A DNA stretch of 64,000 nt from an uncultured Bacteroidia bacterium. GTDB lineage: Bacteria; Bacteroidota; Bacteroidia; Bacteroidales; UBA932. The stretch is from assembly GCA_902778105.1 (NCBI GenBank), contig CACYWN010000004.1:62001-126000 (forward strand), written 5' to 3'. The stretch's first letter is position 1; every line of letters begins with the position of its first letter. Position numbers and translations under genes: made by a program. Positions 56,034-64,000 of this stretch are shown in pieces. Below the pieces are notes generated by a model. It searched no databases. It was not told the DNA's origin and saw only the letters and a program-made list of their open reading frames with translations.

Positions 56034-57371
56034 ATGAGTACCATCAATTTTGAGTTGTCCAAGAAGATGGATGAGACCAAGAAGACACAGATACTTGTCA
56101 GGGTTTCTGTGTCCAGGTCATTCAGGGTAGGGGGGAAGACCAAAATCTTTATCTCTCCCAAGGATTGGGATGAGAAGAGACAAACTATGAGAAGGACTTC
56201 CAAAACTGAAAAGGTAGAGAAACAAAAGGAGGTAGAAGAGAAGAGAACTCTTCTTAACAACCTTCAAGAACACATCTCCAAGGTTATCATTGAGACCAAA
56301 GATTTGGAGAAGATGAAGACCAAGGAAGAGAAACAGGACTGGATTGACTATGTGATTGCATCATTCTATGACCCCTGTGTTAAACTGGTGAAGGAGAAGA
56401 ACCTTACCTTTGATGAGTTTGCCAAGGTGTATGTTGAAGTCAGAAGTAAGGAAGAACAATGGAAACCATCCATAAGGAGACACTTCAATAAGAAAAAGCT
56501 GTGGGAACACCCTTCCTTTGATAAGTTGAGTGCAGTCCAAACACAGGTGAAGAAGATGAACCCCAAACTGATGATGGATAACATCACAGGTACAACCTTG
56601 GATGAGTACCAGAACTTCTTGATAAAAGAAGGGTTCCTGAACTCAACTATTGAGAACCACATGAGTTATTTCAAACAGATACTTAGGTGGGCTGATGAAA
56701 GGGGATACTTGAAACATGGGGAAGAAGTTCTGAAACACAAGACCCCAAAACTTGAACAGTCCAAACCCAAAGCAGTCAATTTCCTGAAATGGGAAGAGTT
56801 TGAACAGTTGTATAACTACAAGTTTGGTGAAGGAGAAGAACACCTTGAACTAACCAGGGACAGGTTCTGTTTTGCATGTGTCACTTCTTTGAGACACAGT
56901 GACATGGAAATATTGAAGAAAGCAGACTTTGATGACTATGACAACCCCACCTCCTTCTCCTTTGTGAGTAAGAAGACCCATGACAGTCTGACCATCTTCC
57001 TGAACAAGTACAGTAAGGAGTTGTACCAGAAGTACAAGGATATACCAACCAAGGGTGGTCTTCTGTTTCCCAAAAAACACAACCAGAAGATGAATGACCA
57101 GTTGAAGGTCATTGCAGAGAGGTTGGGTTTTACCAGGGAGATAACCAAGATGCAGTTCTGTGGGAAAACCAGGGTTGATGAGACCAACAGGTTATGTGAT
57201 GTCATTGGGACACACTCTGCGAGAAGAACCTTTGTGGTTCATGCACTTGAAATGGGGTGGTCTCCACAACTGGTAATGACCTATACAGGACATGAAGATT
57301 ATGACTCAATGAAACCATACATTGCACTTACTGACAAGACCAGGAAGAAGATGATGGAAACAAACTTCTGA
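56034..57371 (+). CDS. int: Tyrosine recombinase / integrase
   Basis: Start MSTINFELSKKMDETKKTQ (56034) gives 445 residues; the longer frame runs through the excisionase gene. An arm-binding domain (about 1-90), a core-binding SAM-like domain (about 120-235) and a catalytic domain follow. Catalytic residues are seen: Arg 287 (VTSLRHSD), His 394 and Arg 397 (THSARRTF), His 420 (TGHEDY) and Tyr 429 (MKPYIAL). The layout is that of Bacteroidetes phage-type integrases. It lies within 220 bp of tRNA-Ser, its probable target. Confidence 0.92.
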   Translation: MSTINFELSKKMDETKKTQILVRVSVSRSFRVGGKTKIFISPKDWDEKRQTMRRTSKTEKVEKQKEVEEKRTLLNNLQEHISKVIIETKDLEKMKTKEEKQDWIDYVIASFYDPCVKLVKEKNLTFDEFAKVYVEVRSKEEQWKPSIRRHFNKKKLWEHPSFDKLSAVQTQVKKMNPKLMMDNITGTTLDEYQNFLIKEGFLNSTIENHMSYFKQILRWADERGYLKHGEEVLKHKTPKLEQSKPKAVNFLKWEEFEQLYNYKFGEGEEHLELTRDRFCFACVTSLRHSDMEILKKADFDDYDNPTSFSFVSKKTHDSLTIFLNKYSKELYQKYKDIPTKGGLLFPKKHNQKMNDQLKVIAERLGFTREITKMQFCGKTRVDETNRLCDVIGTHSARRTFVVHALEMGWSPQLVMTYTGHEDYDSMKPYIALTDKTRKKMMETNF

Positions 57372-57392
57372 TGATATGAAACAGATGAATTG

Positions 57393-57426
57393 AAAGGGGA
57401 ATGGCTCCAAGCTGTTTCCCTTTTTT
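57393..57426 (+). terminator. Terminator after the integrase gene
   Basis: AAAGGGGAA ... TTTCCCTTT (imperfect stem, 16-nt loop) runs into TTTTTT just past the integrase stop. Confidence 0.6.
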
Positions 57427-57500
57427 CTGTACCTATTAGAGACATCAAGAAGCACCTATGACAACTCCACAGAACCTACCATAATAAGGTCTTGTCCCAA

Positions 57501-57530
57501 TTTGGTGCATTTTTGGTGCATTTTTTTGGG
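57501..57530. repeat. Right-end tandem TTTGGTGCA sites
   Basis: TTTGGTGCA occurs at 57501-57509 and 57512-57520 (11-bp period), followed by T7GGG. A related TTTTGGTGCA is at 42494. These look like integrase arm-type sites close to the insertion point. Confidence 0.4.
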
Positions 57531-57543
57531 AGTCCAAGACAAG

Positions 57544-57579
57544 AAAAACCCCCTCTGAGTGCATTCAGAAGGGGTTTTT
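57544..57579 (-). terminator. Terminator after tRNA-Ser
   Basis: AAAAACCCCCTCTGA / TCAGAAGGGGTTTTT forms a long near-perfect stem just downstream of the tRNA 3' end. Confidence 0.7.
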
Positions 57580-57593
57580 GGCCAAAAATAGAG

Positions 57594-57681
57594 CGGAGAG
57601 AGCGAGATTCGAACTCGCGATACCCTTTTGGGGTACACACGCTTTCCAGGCGTGCCTCTTCAGCCACTCGAGCATCTCTCC
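57594..57681 (-). tRNA. tRNA-Ser (GGA anticodon)
   Basis: The minus strand folds as a full 88-nt class II tRNA: acceptor GGAGAGA/TCTCTCC, D arm (GATGCTCGAGTGGCTGAAGA), anticodon stem-loop CACGCCTGGAAAGCGTG with GGA anticodon, a long variable arm (TGTACCCCAAAAGGGTA) and T arm (GCGAGTTCGAATCTCGC). CCA is not encoded. Its 3' end faces the integrase. Confidence 0.93.
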
Positions 57682-57717
57682 AATACGTATCACTGCAAAG
57701 GTAGTAAAAAAAAATAG

Positions 57718-57754
57718 AAAATCCCACAAGTCCGGGAAGAATTTGTGGGATTTT
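57718..57754 (-). terminator. Terminator of the second SusC/SusD operon
   Basis: AAAATCCCACAA / TTGTGGGATTTT (12-bp stem, 13-nt loop) is followed on the minus strand by a long T-run. It lies 8 bp after the last gene of the operon. Confidence 0.85.
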
Positions 57755-57762
57755 CCAAGTTA

Positions 57763-58860
57763 TTACTCCTTGACCATATAGGGCTCGGCCAGGATGAGAC
57801 CGGAGGAGGAGATGTCCTCGTGCGGCTCTTCTTCTTCGTCGGGCTGGCTCCACATTTCGAAGCGGAAGAACATGTCAGGGTAGGCCGACATGTCGCTGGT
57901 AGCCTGCCAGATGCCGTTCTCATCCTTTTGCAGGACGAACGGGACGGCGCCGCTGGTGATGGCTCCGTCATAGAAGAGACGGCCGGTTCCTGCGGCGACG
58001 ATCGGGTAGGCGTCGTAGACAGTGTTGGTACGTTTCATCGTATAGGTCCCTACGTAGTTGCCGAGAGGCAGCATCAGCTTGTTCGCCTGCAGGACGATAT
58101 CGTTTACGGTCATGTCGATGGCAATCGTGGAAGCATCGTAGGCAAGGGTGAGCGCATAGACGCCGTCGCCGGTCTCCGCCAGGGTGGCCTGCATCGGGAA
58201 ATCGCGGTTATTGGGCTGCTGCTTTCCGTGCCAGGTCCACTCTCCAAGCAATCCGGCATCTGCCAGGTCGAACTGCCCCACGGTGAATTCGCCGGATACT
58301 TCGCCGATGGACCAGTGAACCAGCGCTTCGCGGTAGTCCGTACCGGGATTCTGGGCAACATGTACCGTAAAGACTTCAGGTGTAGCCTCGAAGGTAACCC
58401 AGTCCTGGTCGCTGGTAGCCTCGACGACAGAGTCGTTGGCATCATAGGTGAATTCGACGCTCTGGGGAGCGTTCTTGACAGTGAAGTCCTTCCAGGAATA
58501 GCTCTTGACGATGACGCCGAACTGCTGGACAATGGTCTGTCCGGTGGCGTTGCCGGCTTTCATGTCGATGATGGCGAAGCGGCTCTCCAATCCGTCGTAA
58601 GGGTCCACGGAAACCTCGATCCGGTTTCCTGAGACGCTCAGGTGGCACCAGCTGCTCTGGGCAGTCGTCGCCTGGAGCTGACCTTCCTGGGGGGCTACTT
58701 CGATGGCTCCGGATCCGCCAATGGCCTTGAAAGTGATGTTGGCGCCGGAGGTGACGTCGACGGTGGGCGGCACGTTCAGCTCGAACGCTTTGTCTTCCTG
58801 GCAGGAAACAAGGGCGACCGCGGCCGCGACAAGTGCTAAGATGGCAATGTTTCTCTTCAT
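57763..58860 (-). CDS. BACON-domain lipoprotein
   Basis: The 365-residue protein has a lipobox (ALVSCQED) and two BACON-type beta-sandwich domains (about 40-115 and 120-200). WCHLSVSGNRIEVSVDP and RFAIIDMKAGNATGQTIVQQ, then DWVTFEATPEVFTVHVAQN and REALVHWSIG, are the typical marks. A C-terminal beta-rich domain (about 210-365) follows. BACON domains bind mucin or other host glycoproteins or carbohydrates at the surface. It is the last gene of the operon. Confidence 0.82.
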   Translation of the reverse strand: MKRNIAILALVAAAVALVSCQEDKAFELNVPPTVDVTSGANITFKAIGGSGAIEVAPQEGQLQATTAQSSWCHLSVSGNRIEVSVDPYDGLESRFAIIDMKAGNATGQTIVQQFGVIVKSYSWKDFTVKNAPQSVEFTYDANDSVVEATSDQDWVTFEATPEVFTVHVAQNPGTDYREALVHWSIGEVSGEFTVGQFDLADAGLLGEWTWHGKQQPNNRDFPMQATLAETGDGVYALTLAYDASTIAIDMTVNDIVLQANKLMLPLGNYVGTYTMKRTNTVYDAYPIVAAGTGRLFYDGAITSGAVPFVLQKDENGIWQATSDMSAYPDMFFRFEMWSQPDEEEEPHEDISSSGLILAEPYMVKE

Positions 58861-58869
58861 GGCTTCTCG

Positions 58870-60279
58870 TTATTTGGTTTTCCGGAAGGTCTTCAGGTAA
58901 GGCAGCTGGTAGGAGCCGCCGTTACCGGCGAAGGAGTACTTTTCGGCGCCGTCGTAGTACGGACTGTCGGCCGTTTCGTCGGTATCATAGTAATAGAGGA
59001 GGAAGGAGGTAGTCTCGAACTTGCGAGATCCGCCGTTTTCCTTCCAATCGAAGGAAGGATTCGTCTCGTTTCCGTTCCAGACGGTCATCATGCCGAGGTC
59101 GGGGTTCATCCACAGGCCGCCGGAATCCGGGCCCAGGGCCCAGGGAAGCAGAACCACGATAAGGTGGTCGTCTTCAAGGATGACTTCGTCCGAATCCGGC
59201 TGCAGGACTGCCTGGTAGCGGAGTTCCAGGCGGCCTGTCCGGATGTTGTATTCCATCAGGAGGTCGAACTGCTTGCCCAGGTTCTTGACACGGTAGGAAA
59301 CGCCTTTTTCCTCGGGAACCAGCACGATGTTGCTGATGGTGGATGTGCTGCCGAAAGAGCCGTAGGTGAGGGAATAGGTTCCCTCGAAGAACTCGTACGG
59401 GAGCCAGTCGGAAGGAATCCTTCCTTTGAAGGTCACGCCGGCGTCCGGGGCACGGAACGTGGTGTCGGACTGGGCGAGGTCGAAGTTGAAGTCCATCGAT
59501 TCGATGCGCTTTCCGAACACTTCCAGCGGCTCATAGAAGGAGAGCCCTTTCTCGGTGAGGATGTAGGGCACCGTAATCGTATTGGCGATGTCGTACTGGG
59601 GATTTCCATCCTTGTCTGTTCCGAAGGCCTCCATCTCGTAAGCCGTGAACTGGTGGTTGCGGACATCGATGTCGCCCGTCACCTTCTGTCCGTCGATTTC
59701 GCCTTCGAAGGAGCCCACGTAGAAGTTCCGGTTGATGTTGTACATCTTCTCGTTGAACTGTTCGAGAGGCTCGTTGATCGGATAGAGGTCGCAGAACTTC
59801 CCGTTGCGTTTGCCCTTCAGGTGGACGACCTTCTGCTCCTTGTCGTAGCCGATGATGAAGAACTGGTAGTCGCCGCCCCGGCCTTCGTAATAGTCGGCGC
59901 TGGCGGTTCCGTACTTGTGCAGGACGGGATTGTACGTGTCGAAGGACAGGACAGGGCCACTGTCGCTGGTCAGGACGTACAGGCTGGTGTAGGAGGCCGT
60001 CTTGTCCTCTTCGCTCATGGCGGTCACCTCGCCCTTTTCGGAGTTGAAGCGGAGGGCGATATTGATGCCGCCGAAGTCGCCGTCTTCATTTCCGACGAAA
60101 TATTCCATCCGCCAGCCGTACTGCTCTCCGCTGAGCAAGTCGTCCAGGTCGGAGAGATAGCCGGTCAGGCGTTCGGCAGCCGATTCACCGAAATAATCGA
60201 CATAGCTTTTCAGGCAGGACTGGGCGCCGAGGGCGACGAGTCCGACGAGGCAGGACGCGAGAATTCTTTTGATTTTCAT
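58870..60279 (-). CDS. DUF4302 lipoprotein
   Basis: The 469-residue product has a lipobox (LGAQSCLKSYVDYF) and a DUF4302-type body, for example SGEQYGWRMEYFVGNEDGDF followed by GGINIALRF, and later IGYDKEQKVVHLKGKRNGKF. Its family is regularly found with SusC/SusD, metallopeptidase and BACON genes in Bacteroidales, and its role is unknown. It starts 17 bp after the metallopeptidase gene stop. Confidence 0.8.
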   Translation of the reverse strand: MKIKRILASCLVGLVALGAQSCLKSYVDYFGESAAERLTGYLSDLDDLLSGEQYGWRMEYFVGNEDGDFGGINIALRFNSEKGEVTAMSEEDKTASYTSLYVLTSDSGPVLSFDTYNPVLHKYGTASADYYEGRGGDYQFFIIGYDKEQKVVHLKGKRNGKFCDLYPINEPLEQFNEKMYNINRNFYVGSFEGEIDGQKVTGDIDVRNHQFTAYEMEAFGTDKDGNPQYDIANTITVPYILTEKGLSFYEPLEVFGKRIESMDFNFDLAQSDTTFRAPDAGVTFKGRIPSDWLPYEFFEGTYSLTYGSFGSTSTISNIVLVPEEKGVSYRVKNLGKQFDLLMEYNIRTGRLELRYQAVLQPDSDEVILEDDHLIVVLLPWALGPDSGGLWMNPDLGMMTVWNGNETNPSFDWKENGGSRKFETTSFLLYYYDTDETADSPYYDGAEKYSFAGNGGSYQLPYLKTFRKTK

Positions 60280-60296
60280 ATGCTTGCCCTCCTTTT

Positions 60297-61190
60297 TTAT
60301 TTGATTTCAATGCTGTGCAGGTCCACCCGGCCGGCAAAGACGTCTTCCTGGCGGCGGAGCACCGTGGCACGGAGAATATCGATGTCGATGTTGAAGGAAT
60401 CCTGCATATAGTTTCTTACGATGTCCAGCTTGGCGTCGATAAGATTGCCTTTTTCACCGGCCTTGAGGATCTGCTCGTCCCACCAGGCCTGGTCATGCGT
60501 GACGTATTCGGACAGCATTTCCGCGAAGTCTTCCGTGTCTGAATGCTGGGCGTAGTCAGTGATGAAGCCGTTCTGGAGGAACTCCTGGTTATAGGGGGCG
60601 TCGCTCCAACTGTCGGCGACATAACCTGTTCCGGTGATCATCGAGAAGTCCACGGGGAAGTCCACGTTCTGGTTCAGGATGTGGGTGAATTCGTGGTGGA
60701 TCGTCTTGATGTAGTAGTGGTTCAGGTCTTCTGCGGTGTGCATGTACTGCGGAAGCAGGTTCACGCCCGCGAGGAAGATTTTCTTACCGCCCTCTGCGGT
60801 ACCGAGGATGATGGTGCCGTTGTTGCGGTACTCCCATTCTCCCGTAAGGAAGAACATCTTCGGGAAATACCGGCGGGTGAAGGCGATGCCGGCGACTTCG
60901 TCATAGGTTTCGACGCAGAGGTACTTCACTAGATGGGCCATCACGATGGAATACTCGTAGTCGGCCGGGATGGTGAAATAGTTCATGTCGGACTCGTTCA
61001 TCTCGAAGCGGTACTTGAAATCGATGTTGTACGGCAGCAGGAAGTTGGCTTCCAGCCACTTGTCGAAGTCGTTCTGCTTGGTCTCGGAGACCCGGATGAC
61101 GCTGGTCTCGCTCAGGGTGTCCTTCACGCAGGCGGGGGCGGCGGCAAGGACGGCGAGGATGACGGCGATATGAAGGATGTATTTTTTCAT
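60297..61190 (-). CDS. Lipoprotein zinc metallopeptidase (HExxH, Mx1-like)
   Basis: Start MKKYILHI (61190) gives a lipoprotein signal with lipobox AAPACV and about 297 residues. IHHEFTHILNQ carries the zinc-binding HExxH. A third ligand probably lies in the TEDFAEMLSEYV segment about 60 residues later. This is the putative zinc-binding metallopeptidase family seen with SusC/SusD pairs. It probably trims host or dietary protein at the cell surface so that peptides or glycopeptides can be imported. Confidence 0.8.
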   Translation of the reverse strand: MKKYILHIAVILAVLAAAPACVKDTLSETSVIRVSETKQNDFDKWLEANFLLPYNIDFKYRFEMNESDMNYFTIPADYEYSIVMAHLVKYLCVETYDEVAGIAFTRRYFPKMFFLTGEWEYRNNGTIILGTAEGGKKIFLAGVNLLPQYMHTAEDLNHYYIKTIHHEFTHILNQNVDFPVDFSMITGTGYVADSWSDAPYNQEFLQNGFITDYAQHSDTEDFAEMLSEYVTHDQAWWDEQILKAGEKGNLIDAKLDIVRNYMQDSFNIDIDILRATVLRRQEDVFAGRVDLHSIEIK

Positions 61191-61202
61191 AAGGCTCATG
61201 CT

Positions 61203-62804
61203 TTACTGGTTGTCACGCGGATTGGGGGTGATGCCGGCGTCGCGGACCTTCTTGGGAATCTGGACGGCGGTGCGCTTGTCGAAGGGCTCCAAGGTGCCCG
61301 TGTTGCGGTAGGGACGGCCTTCAGCATTGATGATGCGGCGGTCGAGCTGGATGCCGTAGCGCTTGACGTCAAACCAGCGGAGGCCCTGGCCCAGGGTTTC
61401 CACCCGTTTGAGGGCGAGGACGCAGTGGAGCATGTTCTCCTTGGTGGAACCTTCTTCGACATGGACGAATTTCGGGTTCAGATGCTTCTTCACGCTGGAG
61501 GTGTCCCAGACATGGTAGGGAGTGCTGTTGAACCAGGAATTGACGCGGTCCAGGTCCAGGGTACGCGGAAGATGCGTCTCGTCGGCGCTGGCAATGTTCC
61601 GGATCCAGAGGTTCATGTCGTCCAGGGCTTCGTCATACTTGCCCAGGAGGGTGTTCGCCTCGGCCCGCTCCAGGAGGACCTGGTCGGCGGTGAAAGCCGG
61701 ATAGACGGTGCGGTAGTAGCCGATCCGGGCTACCGGGTCCGTATATTCGAACAGATAGGGGAGCTTCCAGAACATGGTCTTGTCCAGGTTCGTGGCCTCA
61801 TATTCCTTCATGCCCATGTAGTACGTTTCATTGCTGCCGTTCCACAGGTTGGGGATGGCCTCGCCGGTTTCGGTGACGGCCAGGTAATTGCCATGTGCGT
61901 AACGGGAATAGACATAGTAGGGACCGAAGGCGAGACCCATCTTGGAATAGGCCGTCATCAGAAGCAGGTTGCAGTTCAGGGAAGCGTCGATGTAGTGTTC
62001 CACGATCGGATCGTACTTCTGCGTCATCGTAGCCTGGTACGCCCAGTCACGCAGCATGGCGGAAGGCTGGCTTCCCAGGCATTTGGTGGCATACTCCACG
62101 CTCTTTTCAAACTTGCCGTAGTACAGGTAGAACCGGGCGGCGAAGGCAAAGGCGGCCTTCTGGTTGAAATGGTATTTCGGAACCGTGTAGTACCGGTCGG
62201 ACACGTACGGCAGCGCCTCCTCCAGGTCCTTTTCAATCAAGGTGTAGTCTTCGGCGACCGTACCCCGCTCGTACTTGGGGTTCAGCGTGGTTTCGGGTTT
62301 CTGCATATAAGGGACGCCCAGGTCGGAACCGCTGGTCTCCGGGTTGTAGGCGATGCAGAAAACGTTTACCAGGATGAAATGGTTGTAGGCCCGGCACAGC
62401 AGCGCCTCGGACCGTTCGGCGGAGAGGTCGAGCGTCGGGTCCAGCCGGGACAGGGAATCGATGGCGTTCAACGCCTCATTGGCACAGGCGATGGCATGAT
62501 AGGAGGCTTCCCAGACGGACTCCGGGTCCTCGTTGTCGCTTTCGGTCACGTCTTCCCAGGCAAAGACCTGGTCGATGAAACGGTCGGTATAAGGGTTGTT
62601 GGTACCGTAGTCGTCCACGTTGTCCGACATGAATTCGGTGACAAGCATGTAATCCGTGGGCGGATAGGCCGAGACCAGAAGCGCCTGGATCTTTTCCTGC
62701 GTGTCGATCTCGGTCCGGTTGTCCGGCATCTTGTCCAGGAATTTGTCGCAGCCTGCCGCTGCAAGGAGGGCGGCCGCAAAGAAGATATAATGGATCTTTT
62801 TCAT
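61203..62804 (-). CDS. SusD/RagB-family lipoprotein
   Basis: Start MKKIHYIFFAAALLAAAGCD (62804) gives a lipoprotein signal with lipobox AAGC and 533 residues. It has the SusD N-terminal helices (ESVWEASYHAIACANEALNA), the TPR-like body and the typical end (GLRWFDVKRYGI ... RTAVQIPKKVRDAGITPNP). It is paired with the SusC gene 16 bp upstream. Its ligand may be peptide or glycopeptide, given the neighbouring metallopeptidase. Confidence 0.93.
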   Translation of the reverse strand: MKKIHYIFFAAALLAAAGCDKFLDKMPDNRTEIDTQEKIQALLVSAYPPTDYMLVTEFMSDNVDDYGTNNPYTDRFIDQVFAWEDVTESDNEDPESVWEASYHAIACANEALNAIDSLSRLDPTLDLSAERSEALLCRAYNHFILVNVFCIAYNPETSGSDLGVPYMQKPETTLNPKYERGTVAEDYTLIEKDLEEALPYVSDRYYTVPKYHFNQKAAFAFAARFYLYYGKFEKSVEYATKCLGSQPSAMLRDWAYQATMTQKYDPIVEHYIDASLNCNLLLMTAYSKMGLAFGPYYVYSRYAHGNYLAVTETGEAIPNLWNGSNETYYMGMKEYEATNLDKTMFWKLPYLFEYTDPVARIGYYRTVYPAFTADQVLLERAEANTLLGKYDEALDDMNLWIRNIASADETHLPRTLDLDRVNSWFNSTPYHVWDTSSVKKHLNPKFVHVEEGSTKENMLHCVLALKRVETLGQGLRWFDVKRYGIQLDRRIINAEGRPYRNTGTLEPFDKRTAVQIPKKVRDAGITPNPRDNQ

Positions 62805-62820
62805 ACTGCTTTTCTCCTTT

Positions 62821-64000
62821 TTAGAATCCAAATTTGAAGGTGACGGTGAACTGCTTCGGAACCGGGACGGCGACACCGCCCGTGTTGAAGAATTCCGGAT
62901 CCTGGCCATTCAGTTTTTTGTCGGCATACAGGAGGAAGAGGTTGGTGGCCTGCACCTTGAGGGAGAGGGATCCCATATGGAGGGCATCGGTCCACTTCTT
63001 CGGGAAGTCGTATCCCAGGGAGATCTCCTTCATGCGGATGAAGTCACCCCGGGCGATACGGGCAGAGGAGTAGTTGTACGCGTTGTACGCATAGGCCAGT
63101 TCCGTATTGGTGCGGTTCTGGATGCGGCTCGCAATCACCGGAACGTCGGTCTTCTTTTCGTCTCCAGGGACGATCCAGCGGTTGTTGAACTCCTTCGGCA
63201 TGGAATCGAGGTCGTTGTAAGTGCTGCTGAACACGGGGTCCAGCCGGATGACGTTACCGAACGAGTAGGTAATGAACACATTCATGCGGAAACCCTTCCA
63301 GGTGAAGACGTTGCCGAGGGAACCAAGGTCGGTGGGGTCGGCATTGCCGGAGTACTCCAGGAAGTGCATCTTGTCCGGATCGGATTCCTGGAAATAAATG
63401 TCACTCACGGAGATATGCTCGTCAAGGGTCTTGGTGTCCTCGTGCCAGACGCTTTCCTGGTCCACGAAAGTGGGAAGACCCTCTTCGTTCAGGCCCCGGA
63501 ATGGAATGGAGAAGATGCCGCGGACCGGATAGCCCTCCTTGGCAAAGCCGTAACCGGTGATCAGGTCGATCACACGGGAGGTATTCTGCAGTTTGGTGAC
63601 GACATTGCGGGCGTGGGAATAGATGATGTTCGTCGTCCAGTTGAAGTCGCGGGTCTTGATGTTCTGGGTGGTGAGGCTGATCTCGAAACCGTCGGACTTC
63701 ATCTCGGCCACGTTGCCGTACTTGACGACTTCGCCGCCTACGCCGGGCGTGTTGACCGGACCGATCAGGTCGAAGTTGTTGCGGGTGTACCAGTCGAAGG
63801 TGAAGTTGATGCGGTTCTGGAGGAAACCGGCCTCGAGACCGAGGTTCAGCTCATTCTTCTTCTCGTAGGTGAGTTCGTTGTTGGCCAACTGGTCGATATC
63901 CAGGGCGACCTCGCGGATGTTCGCGAAGGGGCGCCAGGGGGTGCGGCTGCTGATGACCACGGTGGAGTTCGTCACGTAGGACGGGCCACGGTCGGCGGTC
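62821..64000 (-). CDS. SusC/RagA TonB-linked transporter (C-terminal part)
   Basis: The frame is open to the window edge; only about the last 393 residues are seen, all from the barrel domain. Segments such as ELNLGLEAGFLQNRINFTFD, KSDGFEISLTT and a C-terminus ending FTVTFKFGF are typical. It is the first visible gene of the SusC-SusD-metallopeptidase-DUF4302-BACON operon. Signal, plug and TonB box lie beyond the window. Confidence 0.93.
   Translation of the reverse strand, partial: TADRGPSYVTNSTVVISSRTPWRPFANIREVALDIDQLANNELTYEKKNELNLGLEAGFLQNRINFTFDWYTRNNFDLIGPVNTPGVGGEVVKYGNVAEMKSDGFEISLTTQNIKTRDFNWTTNIIYSHARNVVTKLQNTSRVIDLITGYGFAKEGYPVRGIFSIPFRGLNEEGLPTFVDQESVWHEDTKTLDEHISVSDIYFQESDPDKMHFLEYSGNADPTDLGSLGNVFTWKGFRMNVFITYSFGNVIRLDPVFSSTYNDLDSMPKEFNNRWIVPGDEKKTDVPVIASRIQNRTNTELAYAYNAYNYSSARIARGDFIRMKEISLGYDFPKKWTDALHMGSLSLKVQATNLFLLYADKKLNGQDPEFFNTGGVAVPVPKQFTVTFKFGF

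Larger units (their letters stand above)
42494..57580. mobile_element. Integrative element at tRNA-Ser with type I restriction cargo
   Basis: The boundaries are approximate. The region is more AT-rich than both flanks and uses AGA/AGG for arginine, unlike the CGC/CGG of the host genes. A tyrosine integrase lies at its right end, facing the 3' end of tRNA-Ser. TTTTGGTGCA occurs near both ends (42494-42503 and 57511-57520). It encodes restriction-modification, a polymerase-like protein, an SSB-tailed protein, a serine recombinase and an excisionase-like protein. There is no relaxase, coupling protein, conjugation gene, portal, terminase or capsid gene. Confidence 0.75.

Overview
The window reads as a chromosome segment of an uncultured, fairly GC-rich Bacteroidales bacterium from a plant-fibre-rich niche such as gut or rumen. 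The evidence is two SusC/SusD pairs, Reg_prop-type sensor sequence, many Cys-lipoproteins, promoters with the Bacteroidetes -7 box TAnnTTTG, and a rhaB-rhaA-rhaT-rhaD order like that of Bacteroides. The species cannot be named from the sequence alone.

Layout. Bases 1-6484 (minus) hold the start of a two-component sensor/regulator, a clan GH-A glycosidase, SusD and SusC. Bases 6866-16030 (plus) hold two type-B carboxylesterases, a VKOR-DsbA disulfide enzyme, a GH2 enzyme, a beta-lactamase-fold hydrolase and a CE1-like (feruloyl) esterase. Next come a GH54 arabinofuranosidase (minus), a lipoprotein alpha/beta hydrolase, a TPR protein, an M16-like protein without its zinc motif, a DUF3109 protein and a pectinesterase-GH35 fusion. 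Bases 28.4-30.0 kb are gene debris and repeats. From 30.1 to 41.5 kb there is a DUF3990-Xre toxin-antitoxin-like pair, a PNPOx-fold lipoprotein, GH78, GH3 and the rhamnose genes rhaB, rhaA, rhaT and rhaD. Together these genes fit breakdown of pectin (rhamnogalacturonan) and arabinoxylan, de-esterification, and rhamnose catabolism.

From about 42.5 to 57.58 kb lies an AT-richer island with different codon use (arginine mostly AGA/AGG). It ends at the 3' side of a tRNA-Ser(GGA) gene. It carries a type I restriction system whose HsdS is split at a G6 tract next to 12-bp repeats, a diverged protein with family-A polymerase palm motifs, a protein ending in an SSB-like acidic tail, a serine recombinase, a free-standing HTH protein, an excisionase-like protein and a tyrosine integrase. 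I see no relaxase, conjugation or capsid gene. This is the best candidate for an undescribed system: a small self-replicating or satellite-type integrative element with restriction cargo.

Bases 57.7-64.0 kb (minus) are a second SusC/SusD operon with a zinc metallopeptidase, a DUF4302 lipoprotein and a BACON lipoprotein. It looks more like a protein or glycoprotein acquisition locus than a glycan one.
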